From: Chloroflexi bacterium bin125
Lineage (GTDB): Bacteria > Chloroflexota > Dehalococcoidia > Bin125
Direction: 5' to 3'
Assembly (NCBI GenBank): GCA_002239025.1
Contig: MPNM01000017.1
Coordinates: 1-60,744, forward strand
Length of the DNA stretch: 60,744 nt
Below are positions 26,599 through 33,911 of this stretch, in pieces; within the stretch, counting starts at the first letter, position 1, and every line of letters begins with the position of its first letter. Made by a program: the position numbers and the translations under genes. A model generated the notes under the pieces. That model was not told the origin of the DNA. It did not search any database and worked only from the letters and a program-made list of their open reading frames with translations.

Positions 26599-27471
26599 CT
26601 ATCTCTCTCGCCAAGAGTCTCCTGAGCCACCCGCCGACGTTTCTCGACGCTGCGCGTCCCGCCTGAACTCGATGTAATCGCGATAGTGCTTCTTGCAAAA
26701 TCGACGCTGACCTAACGGTGTCGAGACCGGCGATGACAGTCCGCGCGTCGCGCCGCACGCTTTCCAGGCGCAGTAGAGCGGCGAGTCGCTGATCTGTGGA
26801 TTTTGTCGTTCTCGCTCATGCTGTTCGCCCCTGATTCGTTCTTCACGTTCACGCTCGGCCAACATCTGCTGTCGCCTCGCTCGACGCTCGTGTTCAAGCC
26901 GCTCTTGTTCCAATCGCTCTTGCTTCTCCTGCTCGAGTCGCTCCAGCCGCTCCCGCTCTTCACGTTCTCGCTCGGCTCGCTTGGCTCGTTCCGCCGCGAG
27001 ACGTTGTTGACGTTCCTCCTCCTCGCGCTCTAACCACTCCCGCTCGGCCTGCTCCTCTTCCGCCGCCTCGAGCGCAGCACGCCGTCGTTCCATCTCAGCG
27101 CGGAAGCGTTGATTCTTCTGTTCCGCCCGTCGAGTCTGCCCCTGGACACTCGCCCGCCGCCGAGCTCGACGATGCTGCTCCGCCTCGCGACGCCGCCGAT
27201 ACGCCTGGATGATCTTCTCCTGCTGTTCCGGATCCACCTCAGGCGCCCGCCGGTACAGCGTCTCCGGCGTCGGAGCCGCCGGATCGCTTAAGCGTTCCAA
27301 CAGCAGGTCATACGAGGCCTTGAGCCGAGAAAACTGTTCCGCCGCGTCGGGAGCGTCCGAGACATCGGGATGAACCGTCTTCGCCTTGCGCCGAAACGCC
27401 TTGCGCAGCTCATCCTCAGACGCGCCAATCGGCACGCCGAGCAACTCGCGAGGGTCGTAAGACTCCTGCAT
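26599..27471 (-). CDS. J-domain protein with long charged coiled coil and C-terminal zinc-finger-like motif
   Basis: A 290-aa protein in three parts: an N-terminal J domain (about 6-62; helix II basic, HPD at 34-36, then FSRLKASYDLLL), which should stimulate a DnaK-type Hsp70; a long Arg/Glu-rich coiled coil (about 80-225); and a C-terminal C-x4-C-x19-C-x2-H pattern (Cys 234, 239, 259, His 262). It lacks the G/F region and the CxxCxGxG zinc domain of DnaJ, so it is a specialised co-chaperone whose client is unknown. Start overlaps the flavodoxin stop by one base (TAATG). Confidence 0.8.
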   Translation of the reverse strand: MQESYDPRELLGVPIGASEDELRKAFRRKAKTVHPDVSDAPDAAEQFSRLKASYDLLLERLSDPAAPTPETLYRRAPEVDPEQQEKIIQAYRRRREAEQHRRARRRASVQGQTRRAEQKNQRFRAEMERRRAALEAAEEEQAEREWLEREEEERQQRLAAERAKRAEREREERERLERLEQEKQERLEQERLEHERRARRQQMLAEREREERIRGEQHERERQNPQISDSPLYCAWKACGATRGLSSPVSTPLGQRRFCKKHYRDYIEFRRDAQRRETSAGGSGDSWRER

Positions 27472-27998
27472 TAGTTGCCAACCTCATGTAATCGCTGCGC
27501 ATACTCCGACACTCGAGCACCTAGCTTCCGAGCTTGCTCTCGATCCAGATCGGTCACCTTCCGCACCGCCGTCGCGCCGTAGTAGCTGCCCGAATGATTC
27601 ATCGTCGACGTCCAGGGCAACCCGACAATCAACATCCCATGCCCAATCAGCAGGTGTACCAACTGCAGCAGCGTAGCCTCCAGCCCGCCCGACGGACTCC
27701 ATCCAGCGCTGAACGCCGCCGCAGGCTTGTCGGCCAGCTCGCCCGTCTCCCAGAGGTCGCCCGTGTAGTCCCACCAGTGCTTGAGACGACCGGTAATACC
27801 GGTCCAGTTGGGACTACCTAGGATCAGCGCGTCGCATTTGACCAGCTCGTCCTTGTCGGCAATGTCCAGCGGCCGATCCCAGACTTCAACCCCCTCCACC
27901 GACGCAGCGCCCGCAACGACCGACTTCGCCAACTCGGCGACCAGCCCCTGCGAGTCGTAGAGCACCAACACCACAATCTTGTCTGAGTCGTCCGCCAT
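27471..27998 (-). CDS. flavodoxin/NAD(P)H:quinone oxidoreductase (WrbA-like)
   Basis: A 175-aa flavodoxin-fold protein. FMN-binding landmarks: VLVLYDSQGLVAELAKSV (phosphate loop), DALILGSPNWTGITGRLKHWWDYTG (isoalloxazine loop), and KPAAAFSAGWSPSGGLEATLLQLVHLLIGHGMLIVGLPW, the latter like the tetramer-forming WrbA/NQO-type proteins. It is probably an NAD(P)H:quinone reductase. It lies between PTPS and the J-domain gene with one-base overlaps on both sides (TGATG and TAATG), so all three are made from one mRNA. Confidence 0.82.
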   Translation of the reverse strand: MADDSDKIVVLVLYDSQGLVAELAKSVVAGAASVEGVEVWDRPLDIADKDELVKCDALILGSPNWTGITGRLKHWWDYTGDLWETGELADKPAAAFSAGWSPSGGLEATLLQLVHLLIGHGMLIVGLPWTSTMNHSGSYYGATAVRKVTDLDREQARKLGARVSEYAQRLHEVGN

Positions 27999-28507
27999 CA
28001 GAGATCAGTTTCAAACCAGGCCGCTTGTCCCGGCATTTCCTCGACCCCGACACGCAACCGCGCCAGCCCCGAAGGTCCCGACGTTCCCAGCGAATCAACC
28101 AGCCGACCCGCGATGTACTGCGACAGTCGTTCCGCCGTGCTGTTGTCGATCGGCAGTGCGGCGACATCGTGCTTCGGCAGCCGATACGGAAGTTCGTCGC
28201 GGTACTGCACGATGTAGTGCGTGTCGTCGTCGGTAATCGTCAGCGAGCGGGAGTCCATCTGCAGCAGGAACTTGTGATCCAGCGTCTCGCAAACCTCGCG
28301 CGTCAGCCGCTTAAGCAGCGAGAAATCGATCACCCACGACTCTTCCGTCAGCGGGCCGATCACTTCGACAAACACGTCGTAGTTGTGACCATGGATGGGC
28401 TCAAGCTCATCGGCAAAGGTGGCAAAATGACCGGCGGCAAAGCGCAGGCGTTGACGCTCGACCGTTACCGAGTGGGATGAAGACTGACTTGAGGGGTGAT
28501 CGGGCAT
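27998..28507 (-). CDS. 6-pyruvoyltetrahydropterin synthase paralog, Glu-type (PTPS-III), likely folate synthesis
   Basis: A 169-aa T-fold protein. Zn ligands: His 27 (FAAGHF) and His 39/41 (HGH). The catalytic Cys four positions before HGH in QueD/PTPS is Leu here, while a Glu sits three positions before it (E36-P-I-H-G-H). PTPS paralogs in which Glu replaces or accompanies the Cys are known to stand in for dihydroneopterin aldolase (FolB) in Chloroflexi and others, making 6-hydroxymethyldihydropterin from dihydroneopterin triphosphate. LDHKFLL and STAERLS follow as expected. QueD function cannot be fully excluded. TACGAT lies 6 nt before the ATG. Confidence 0.82.
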   Translation of the reverse strand: MPDHPSSQSSSHSVTVERQRLRFAAGHFATFADELEPIHGHNYDVFVEVIGPLTEESWVIDFSLLKRLTREVCETLDHKFLLQMDSRSLTITDDDTHYIVQYRDELPYRLPKHDVAALPIDNSTAERLSQYIAGRLVDSLGTSGPSGLARLRVGVEEMPGQAAWFETDL

Positions 28508-28513
28508 AGGCGT

Positions 28514-28549
28514 ATCGTATCGCGAGTCCAGCGATGCACCGCTTAGCCT
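28514..28549. promoter_or_regulatory. back-to-back leaderless-type -10 elements for the PTPS and MFS genes
   Basis: On the minus strand TACGAT (28514-28519) lies 6 nt before the PTPS ATG; on the plus strand TAGCCT (28544-28549) lies 6 nt before the MFS ATG at 28556. The whole divergent intergenic region is only 48 bp, leaving no space for conventional 5' leaders. Confidence 0.5.
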
Positions 28550-28555
28550 GCGTCA

Positions 28556-29866
28556 ATGAAGCTGCCAGCGCCGAGAACGATCGCCAACTGGCTCCGCACT
28601 TGGCGGCCGGTGATTCTGCTTGGCATCCTGACCTGCGGCGCGTACGGACTCGTCCTCTACGGCTTCGGCATCATGACCGGGCCGATGCAGGAAGACGAGG
28701 GTTGGTCTTCGGCGGCGGTCAATGCCGCCTTCATGGGGTCGTACCTTCTCGGCGCTGCGGCGTCGCTCGTATCTGGACGGATTCTCGACGCGTTTGGTCC
28801 TCGGCCAGTGCTCTGGACGGGTCTGATCGCCGGGACTGTGCTGCTGATGGCGGCCTCCTATTCGGAGAACATCTGGCTATTCATCGTCTTCTGGACGTTG
28901 GGCGGCGCAGTCACCATTGCCGGGCTCTTCTACAACGTCACGATGCCGCTCGCGGCGCGCCTCTATCCGAAGCGGCAGACGGCCGCGATGACCGTGCTGG
29001 TCACGACCGGCGGGTTTTCGTCGGTGATCTTCATGCCACTGACCGGGCTCTTCACGGAAGAGTTCGGCTGGCGCTGGGCCGTGCGGATCCTGCTAATCCT
29101 CGCTGCGGCAATCTCCTTACCGGCGGTCCTGACGGTTCGCCGGCTGCCGCCGATTCCTCCCCCCGACCCATCGCCGGCAACCGGTGGCGTCGAGCGCTCA
29201 AGCCAACGCGGGTTCGGCGGAGTGGCGGAAGCGCTGCGCTCTCGTGAAGTCCAGATCATGTTGGTGATGGTGATTAGCAGTTCCTTCGCGCTCGGCGCGC
29301 TGCTGAATCACTTCGTACCCGCTTCTACGGCTGCCGGAATGTCGATCACGACCGCCGGCGCGCTGACCGGATTGCGTGGATTCCTCTCGATCCCGGGTCG
29401 CGCGCTAATTGGCCCAATGGCCTCCTTGCTCGGGCTACGTCCGGCGCTCGGGGTTGGCTATGCAGTCATGCTGGTGGGCACGTTCGCGTTGCTCGCCGCT
29501 GGACCGATCTACTGGATCTACCTCTCGGCAATCATCGCGGGTCTGGTCTGGGGACAGACGATGCCCCTGCAAGGGCTGATTGCGTCCGATGTCTTTGGAC
29601 TGCGCCGGCTAGGCACGCTCATGGCGATGCAGACGGCCATGGGTAACGTCGCACTGGCAATTGGACCGTTCGCTGCAGGGCTGCTCCTCGATCTGATGAG
29701 CGATGACTATCAGCCAGTACTGGTTGCCATCGCCGGGGTCAACGCGCTGACGCTACTGCTACTCATCTTGATGGTGAAAGTCCATCGCAAGCCCTTGAAG
29801 CGACTGGCCGCTAATCTGATTGCGAGCCGAACTGCCCCTCAAAAGCGCAGGTTCGGCGTGCATTAG
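28556..29866 (+). CDS. MFS transporter, monocarboxylate/oxalate-type
   Basis: A 436-aa protein with 12 hydrophobic segments and major facilitator motifs: the loop between helices 2 and 3, SGRILDAFGPRPVLWTG, and the repeated GLRPALGVGY pattern at the 8-9 loop. The N-terminal YGFGIMTGPMQEDEGWSSAAVNAAFM resembles the MCT/oxalate-formate antiporter group of proton-linked anion carriers; the real substrate is unknown. Its last 30 codons are present again, as a fragment, before the second SDR gene at 30830. Confidence 0.87.
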   Translation: MKLPAPRTIANWLRTWRPVILLGILTCGAYGLVLYGFGIMTGPMQEDEGWSSAAVNAAFMGSYLLGAAASLVSGRILDAFGPRPVLWTGLIAGTVLLMAASYSENIWLFIVFWTLGGAVTIAGLFYNVTMPLAARLYPKRQTAAMTVLVTTGGFSSVIFMPLTGLFTEEFGWRWAVRILLILAAAISLPAVLTVRRLPPIPPPDPSPATGGVERSSQRGFGGVAEALRSREVQIMLVMVISSSFALGALLNHFVPASTAAGMSITTAGALTGLRGFLSIPGRALIGPMASLLGLRPALGVGYAVMLVGTFALLAAGPIYWIYLSAIIAGLVWGQTMPLQGLIASDVFGLRRLGTLMAMQTAMGNVALAIGPFAAGLLLDLMSDDYQPVLVAIAGVNALTLLLLILMVKVHRKPLKRLAANLIASRTAPQKRRFGVH

Positions 29867-29908
29867 TCGTAACTGGGTTCCAACAACCCACTGGACAGGA
29901 CACGAATC

Positions 29909-30700
29909 ATGGGACGACTCGACGGCAAAGTCGCGTTGGTGACTGGCTCTGCACGAGGCATCGGCAAGGGCATCGCTACCGAACTGGCCAAGGAAGGCGC
30001 GGATGTCATCGTCGCTGACCTGCTCATTGATCTGGCTTACCAGACCGCTGGAGAGCTGCAGAACCGCCACGGCGTCACCACTCTGGCGCTAGAGATGGAC
30101 GTCACCAGCGAGGACTCGATCTCGTCCAATGTCGAGAAAGCCATCGCCGAGATGGGGAAGATTGACATTCTCGTCAACAACGCCGGCGTCCCTCCCGACA
30201 ACTTTGGCGCTGACGAGACTGAGGCCGACTGGGACCGTTGCTACGAGGTCAATCTCAAGGGCATCTGGAAAGTGACCTCAGCCGTCGCACCCCACTTCAA
30301 GGAGCAGGGCGGCGGCAAGATCGTCAACATCGCCTCGATCGCCGGTCGTCTCGGAGGAGGCATGGCTTCCTACTCGGCTTCCAAGGCCGGGGCGATCAGC
30401 ATCACCCAGTCCCAGGCTGCCGAGCTCGGCCGCTTCAACGTCAACGTCAACGCGATCTGCCCTGGACTGCTCTGGACCGACCTCTGGCGCCAGATCGAGG
30501 GTATGTTCGCCGGCGACCACACCGAGGAAGTCGTCGATCGGCGCGAGCGCTTCGAGGCCGTGATCGCCTCCAATATGCCGCTCGGCCGCGAACAGACCCC
30601 CGAAGACATCGGCAAAGCCGCCGTCTTCTTCGCCTCCGACGATGCCAGCAACATCACCGGACAGTCCCTCAATGTCGACGGCGGCATGCGGATGAACTAA
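29909..30700 (+). CDS. short-chain dehydrogenase/reductase, copy 1
   Basis: A 263-aa SDR oxidoreductase. The cofactor motif is TGSARGIGKG (about 11-20), DLLIDL follows beta2, NNAGV is at about 90, the catalytic Ser is in NIASIAG, Tyr/Lys in YSASKAG, and NITGQSLNVDGG is the family C-terminus. The Asp after beta2 suggests NAD(H) preference. It resembles 3-oxoacyl-ACP reductase-like sugar/alcohol dehydrogenases; substrate unknown. A near-copy follows 1.04 kb downstream. Confidence 0.9.
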   Translation: MGRLDGKVALVTGSARGIGKGIATELAKEGADVIVADLLIDLAYQTAGELQNRHGVTTLALEMDVTSEDSISSNVEKAIAEMGKIDILVNNAGVPPDNFGADETEADWDRCYEVNLKGIWKVTSAVAPHFKEQGGGKIVNIASIAGRLGGGMASYSASKAGAISITQSQAAELGRFNVNVNAICPGLLWTDLWRQIEGMFAGDHTEEVVDRRERFEAVIASNMPLGREQTPEDIGKAAVFFASDDASNITGQSLNVDGGMRMN

Positions 30701-30829
30701 CTCGCAACCCGAGCGAACTCCTACTCAGCCCAGGAGAAGCCGGAGCGACTTTCGGCCTGCTTGACGATGTCCGGGATCAAATCGCCGTGAGCGGGCAGGG
30801 GCAGATCGCCTTAACGTTGAAGGCGAAGA

Positions 30830-30877
30830 TCCATCGCAAGCCCTTGAAGCGACCGGCCGCTAATCTGATTGCTAGCA
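30830..30877 (+). pseudogene. remnant of the MFS transporter 3' end carried by a tandem duplication
   Basis: The residues IHRKPLKR.AANLIASR are read here and match VHRKPLKRLAANLIASR at the end of the MFS gene (DNA match 29781-29826 to 30830-30875 with very few differences). Weaker similarity extends back to about 30805. The fragment has no start and shows that the second SDR gene arose by duplication of a segment starting in the MFS gene. The rest of 30701-30948 holds no other feature I can see. Confidence 0.85.
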
Positions 30878-30948
30878 GACATGTACAGCAACAGAACCGG
30901 TCAGCCGCGCCCCTATTGAGCACTGCTGTTGGGACAAGGACGTACTTC

Positions 30949-31740
30949 ATGGGACGACTCGATGGCAAGGTCGCGTTGGTGACTGGCTCGGCGCGAGGCA
31001 TCGGCAAGGGCATCGCCACAGTTCTGGCAAGGGAAGGCGCCGATGTCATCGTCGCCGACCTCCTGATCGACCTCGCGTATCAGACAGCGGGAGAGATCCA
31101 AAATCGTCACGGCGTCACCACGATGGCGCTGGAGATGGATGTCACCAACGAGGACTCGATCGCCACAAACGTCGAGAACGCGATCACCGAGATGGGCCGG
31201 ATCGACATCCTTGTCAACAACGCCGGTGTCGCACCCGACAACCTCAGCGAGAACGAGGTTGAATCCGACTGGGATCGCTGCTTCGAGGTAAATCTCAAGG
31301 CGATCTGGAAGGTCAGCTCGGCAGTGGCTCCGCACTTCAAGGAGAACGGCGGAGGCAAGATCGTCAACATTGCTTCGATTGCTGCCCGACAGGGCGGCAC
31401 GATTGCGGCCTACTCAGCTTCAAAAGCTGGGGCAGTCAGCCTCACGCAGTCCCAGGCGATTGAACTCGGACCGCACAACATCAACGTCAACGCGGTCTGT
31501 CCTGGTCTGCTCTGGACCGATATGTGGCGCAAGCTCGAAGGCATGCTGGTCGGCGATGACGCCGACGAAGTTGTTGATCGCCGCGACCGATTCGAGGCAA
31601 TGCTTGCCGCTGCCTGCCCGCTGGGACGCGAACAGATGCCGGAAGACATCGGCAAGGCCGTCGCGTTCTTCGCCTCAGACGACGCCATGAACATCACGGG
31701 ACAAGCGCTCAATGTTGATGGCGGCATCCGCATGAACTAG
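30949..31740 (+). CDS. short-chain dehydrogenase/reductase, copy 2
   Basis: A 263-aa protein colinear with the SDR at 29909-30700: TGSARGIGKG, NNAGV, NIASIAARQ, YSASKAG and ITGQALNVDGG are all kept, with changes mainly on the surface and in the substrate region (e.g. IAARQGGTIAAYS against IAGRLGGGMASYS). Both copies have intact active sites, so this is a functional tandem duplicate. AAGGA lies 9 nt before ATG 30949. The frame is open far upstream, but that extension is the antisense-free shadow of copy 1 and the MFS remnant. Confidence 0.9.
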   Translation: MGRLDGKVALVTGSARGIGKGIATVLAREGADVIVADLLIDLAYQTAGEIQNRHGVTTMALEMDVTNEDSIATNVENAITEMGRIDILVNNAGVAPDNLSENEVESDWDRCFEVNLKAIWKVSSAVAPHFKENGGGKIVNIASIAARQGGTIAAYSASKAGAVSLTQSQAIELGPHNINVNAVCPGLLWTDMWRKLEGMLVGDDADEVVDRRDRFEAMLAAACPLGREQMPEDIGKAVAFFASDDAMNITGQALNVDGGIRMN

Positions 31741-31751
31741 CGGATCTCTTT

Positions 31752-31795
31752 GCTCCCCCTCGCAGGGGGAGCTGCCGAAGGCTGAGGGGGACCCT
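31752..31795. repeat. intergenic hairpin repeat, family A
   Basis: CTCCCCCT-CGC-AGGGGGAG, then TGCC-GAA-GGC, then TGAGGGGG. It is the only feature seen between the second SDR gene and the next crotonase gene. Confidence 0.7.
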
Positions 31796-31862
31796 CCCAA
31801 CACAGCAGATCAATGCCAGAACTCTGAAACTCACCGCACCACGAAAGCGAAGGCGACAAACC

Positions 31863-32669
31863 ATGACCGAAGAACTGCTTTACGACGTCCAGGATCACAT
31901 CGCCGTGATCACCCTCAACCGCCCGGAGAAGCTCAACGCATTCTCCAACGACATGCTCGACGCCTGGCAGGAGTCGATCACCCGCGCCTCCGTTGACCAG
32001 GACGTCCGCGTGATCATCATCACAGGCGAGGGCCGGGGCTTCTGCTCCGGCGCCGATGTCGGACGCGAGCGCGCCGGCGCCGACGTGCTCGGTGGCGACC
32101 CTAACGCTCCAGCCGCCAATCGCAATTCGCTGCGACACTCCGTCCAGCGAGTCCCGCGAGCCCTGTTCAATTGCGAAAAGCCATACATCGCCGCCGTCAA
32201 CGGCGCTGCTGTCGGCGCGGGCATGGACATGGCCTCGATGGCCGACCTGCGTATCGCCTCCGACCGCGCCAAGTTCGGCATGGCCTACGTCCGCATGGCA
32301 CTCATCCCCGGAGACGGCGGCGCCTACTATCTGCCGCGCATCGTCGGCATGTCCAAGGCGCTCGAACTGATGTGGACTGGCAAGATCTTCACGGCTGAAG
32401 AGGCGCTCGAAATGGGATACGTCTCGCAAGTCGTCGAGCACGATGACCTGATGCCGGCCACGCTGGGCCTCGCCGAGCAGATCGCCAAGATGCCGGCAGT
32501 CTCGGTGCAGATGATCAAGCGGCTCGCCTATCGCTCCGCCGAGACTGGCCTGCACGAGTCCCTCGAAATGGCCGACCACGCGATGGTCATCGCCCGCTCA
32601 ACCCAGGACGCCGTCGAAGGCCCCAAAGCCTTCGCCGAAAAGCGAGAGCCAAACTTCAAGGGTTTCTGA
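31863..32669 (+). CDS. crotonase (enoyl-CoA hydratase/isomerase) family protein, copy 3
   Basis: A 268-aa crotonase-fold protein: DHIAVITLNRPEKLNAFSNDML, GRGFCSGADVG, and NGAAVGAGMDMASMADLRIASDRAKFGMAYVRMALIPGDGG. The two hydratase glutamates are replaced (Asp at the 144-equivalent; the 164-equivalent falls on Tyr/Val), so it is more likely an isomerase-like or thioesterase-like member than a true enoyl-CoA hydratase. GAAGG lies about 10 nt before the ATG. It is not closely related to the pair at 24-26 kb. Confidence 0.88.
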   Translation: MTEELLYDVQDHIAVITLNRPEKLNAFSNDMLDAWQESITRASVDQDVRVIIITGEGRGFCSGADVGRERAGADVLGGDPNAPAANRNSLRHSVQRVPRALFNCEKPYIAAVNGAAVGAGMDMASMADLRIASDRAKFGMAYVRMALIPGDGGAYYLPRIVGMSKALELMWTGKIFTAEEALEMGYVSQVVEHDDLMPATLGLAEQIAKMPAVSVQMIKRLAYRSAETGLHESLEMADHAMVIARSTQDAVEGPKAFAEKREPNFKGF

Positions 32670-32685
32670 CAGGCTGCATGACGAG

Positions 32686-33078
32686 CTAGATCGACTCGAT
32701 TTCGACTCCGTCGATCCGCTCGAAGTGGCGCACGTTACTGGTCAACACTATGAGATCGTGCCGAATCGCGGTAGCACCTATCAGTAGGTCCATGTCGCCG
32801 ATGATGAATCCGAGCGAGCGCAACCGCTGGCGTTCGCGACCAAAGATGCGCGAAATCTCGATGTCAACCGGCAAGACTTCATGTTCTCCCAGGAAAGCGA
32901 GCAGCGCTGATTCATCCTGGGTTGGATCGTACGAACCGAAGACGCCGTCGTATAGCTTAGCGACTGAAACAGCGCTGATCGCGATACCGAGCGGCCTGAG
33001 TTCCTGCAAGCGCAGGCGAACGGGTTCGACCCTATTGAGCGACTGAATCGCCCAATCGGTGTCCAGCAGATATGGCAC
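32686..33078 (-). CDS. PIN-domain protein (VapC-like) with substituted acidic residue
   Basis: A 130-aa PIN-domain RNase-type toxin. Visible conserved points: LLDTD (Asp 6), GDMDLLIGATAI (Asp 95/97), and the LTSNVRHFERI tail motif. At the place where VapC proteins have Glu in a S/T-x-x-E-L-x-x-G motif, this protein reads SVAKLYDG, with Lys 41 instead of Glu. Loss of that Mg ligand would be expected to weaken or remove nuclease activity. The gene lies 3 nt downstream of a DUF104-like antitoxin gene, the usual antitoxin-first order. Confidence 0.85.
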   Translation of the reverse strand: MPYLLDTDWAIQSLNRVEPVRLRLQELRPLGIAISAVSVAKLYDGVFGSYDPTQDESALLAFLGEHEVLPVDIEISRIFGRERQRLRSLGFIIGDMDLLIGATAIRHDLIVLTSNVRHFERIDGVEIESI

Positions 33079-33081
33079 CGG

Positions 33082-33321
33082 TCAGGGATCTTGCGGAATT
33101 CGCGTACCTAGTCGACGCGCTTCGTGTATCACTTTTATCGGATCGCGTCCGTCAGGCTTCTTGCCCCATACTGACCCTGGGGCGGATTGCTCCGAGGTCA
33201 GCTGGGATTCATATCCATCTGGCTCTGGAACGGCAATATTGAACTCCTGTGCCTCCTCCAGGCAATGGTCGCCGAGAGGCTTGAGCACTCCATCTTCGTA
33301 GCGGACCCGAAGTACCTGCAT
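33082..33321 (-). CDS. DUF104-type antitoxin
   Basis: A 79-aa protein whose N-terminus VRYEDGVLKPLGDHCLEEAQEFNIAVPEPD matches the DUF104 (AF2212-like) antitoxin pattern: Y-E-D/N-G-V-x-x-P-L, then L-x-E-G/A. The C-terminal half (IKVIHEARRLGTRIPQDP) should bind the PIN toxin encoded 3 nt downstream. The pair forms a compact type II toxin-antitoxin module. Confidence 0.75.
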   Translation of the reverse strand: MQVLRVRYEDGVLKPLGDHCLEEAQEFNIAVPEPDGYESQLTSEQSAPGSVWGKKPDGRDPIKVIHEARRLGTRIPQDP

Positions 33322-33387
33322 GAGAGTCCTTGCTCCAAGTTCTGGAACTCAGCGTACCAAGATTGGGCCGGACAAAGCGTAGACTCG

Positions 33388-33765
33388 CTAGTCGTCAGAA
33401 ACGTAGATCGTCCCGTCTGAGACGCGCGTCTTGAACGTCTGGATGGCGTCCGGCTCGATCTTGTTCTTGATGAACGGCGGCGGAGTCGGCAACAGCTTGT
33501 GGATCACGTTCCAGACGCCGGTGGGCAACCACGACTTTGTCTTGCCCGTCCGCATGTCGAATTCTGAGTCGTGCCAGGGACAGACGATGTGCGCATTCTT
33601 CAGCTCACCCACAGAGAGCGGCGCGAACAGGTGCGGACACTTGTCCTGGACTGCAAACACTTCACCGTGCACATTCGCGACGCAAACTCGGGTACCGTCA
33701 AGATCAGCAGCGGTGACTTCACCCGGTCGCAGTTCCGACAACGGACAAACGGCGGTTTCACTCAC
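33388..33765 (-). CDS. Rieske [2Fe-2S] ferredoxin-like protein
   Basis: A 125-aa single-domain Rieske protein. The cluster ligands are CPH (Cys 43, His 45) and CPWH (Cys 62, His 65), with the usual CPHLFAPLSVGELKN...CPWHDSEFDMRTGK spacing. It may be the ferredoxin of a ring-hydroxylating or nitrite reductase-type system, but no oxygenase lies next to it. The start is GTG 33765 with GGAGG 5 nt upstream. A palindrome lies just before the RBS. Confidence 0.88.
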   Translation of the reverse strand: MSETAVCPLSELRPGEVTAADLDGTRVCVANVHGEVFAVQDKCPHLFAPLSVGELKNAHIVCPWHDSEFDMRTGKTKSWLPTGVWNVIHKLLPTPPPFIKNKIEPDAIQTFKTRVSDGTIYVSDD

Positions 33766-33776
33766 GGTGGCCTCCC

Positions 33777-33789
33777 TGACGTAACGTCA
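33777..33789. promoter_or_regulatory. perfect palindrome TGACGT-A-ACGTCA upstream of the Rieske gene
   Basis: The 13-bp palindrome begins 12 bp upstream of the Rieske GTG start and directly precedes its RBS. It lies in the 146-bp divergent region shared with the S49 protease gene. The position suggests an operator that could block Rieske transcription or translation start. Confidence 0.4.
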
Positions 33790-33911
33790 AATCAAGCTGC
33801 TGCTGTCACTGATCATCGCGTGGACGGCTACCACAGTCAACGCGCCTACTCTCGGAGCGATGCGCGAAGCCGCCCCGCTCATACACTGAGAAAATCTCCC
33901 TGACAGTCGGG

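Noticed and set aside
30238-31740. A 500-residue continuous frame covering the second SDR
   Set aside because: The first 237 residues are the first SDR gene read in another frame plus the duplicated MFS remnant; the real gene starts at 30949 with an RBS.
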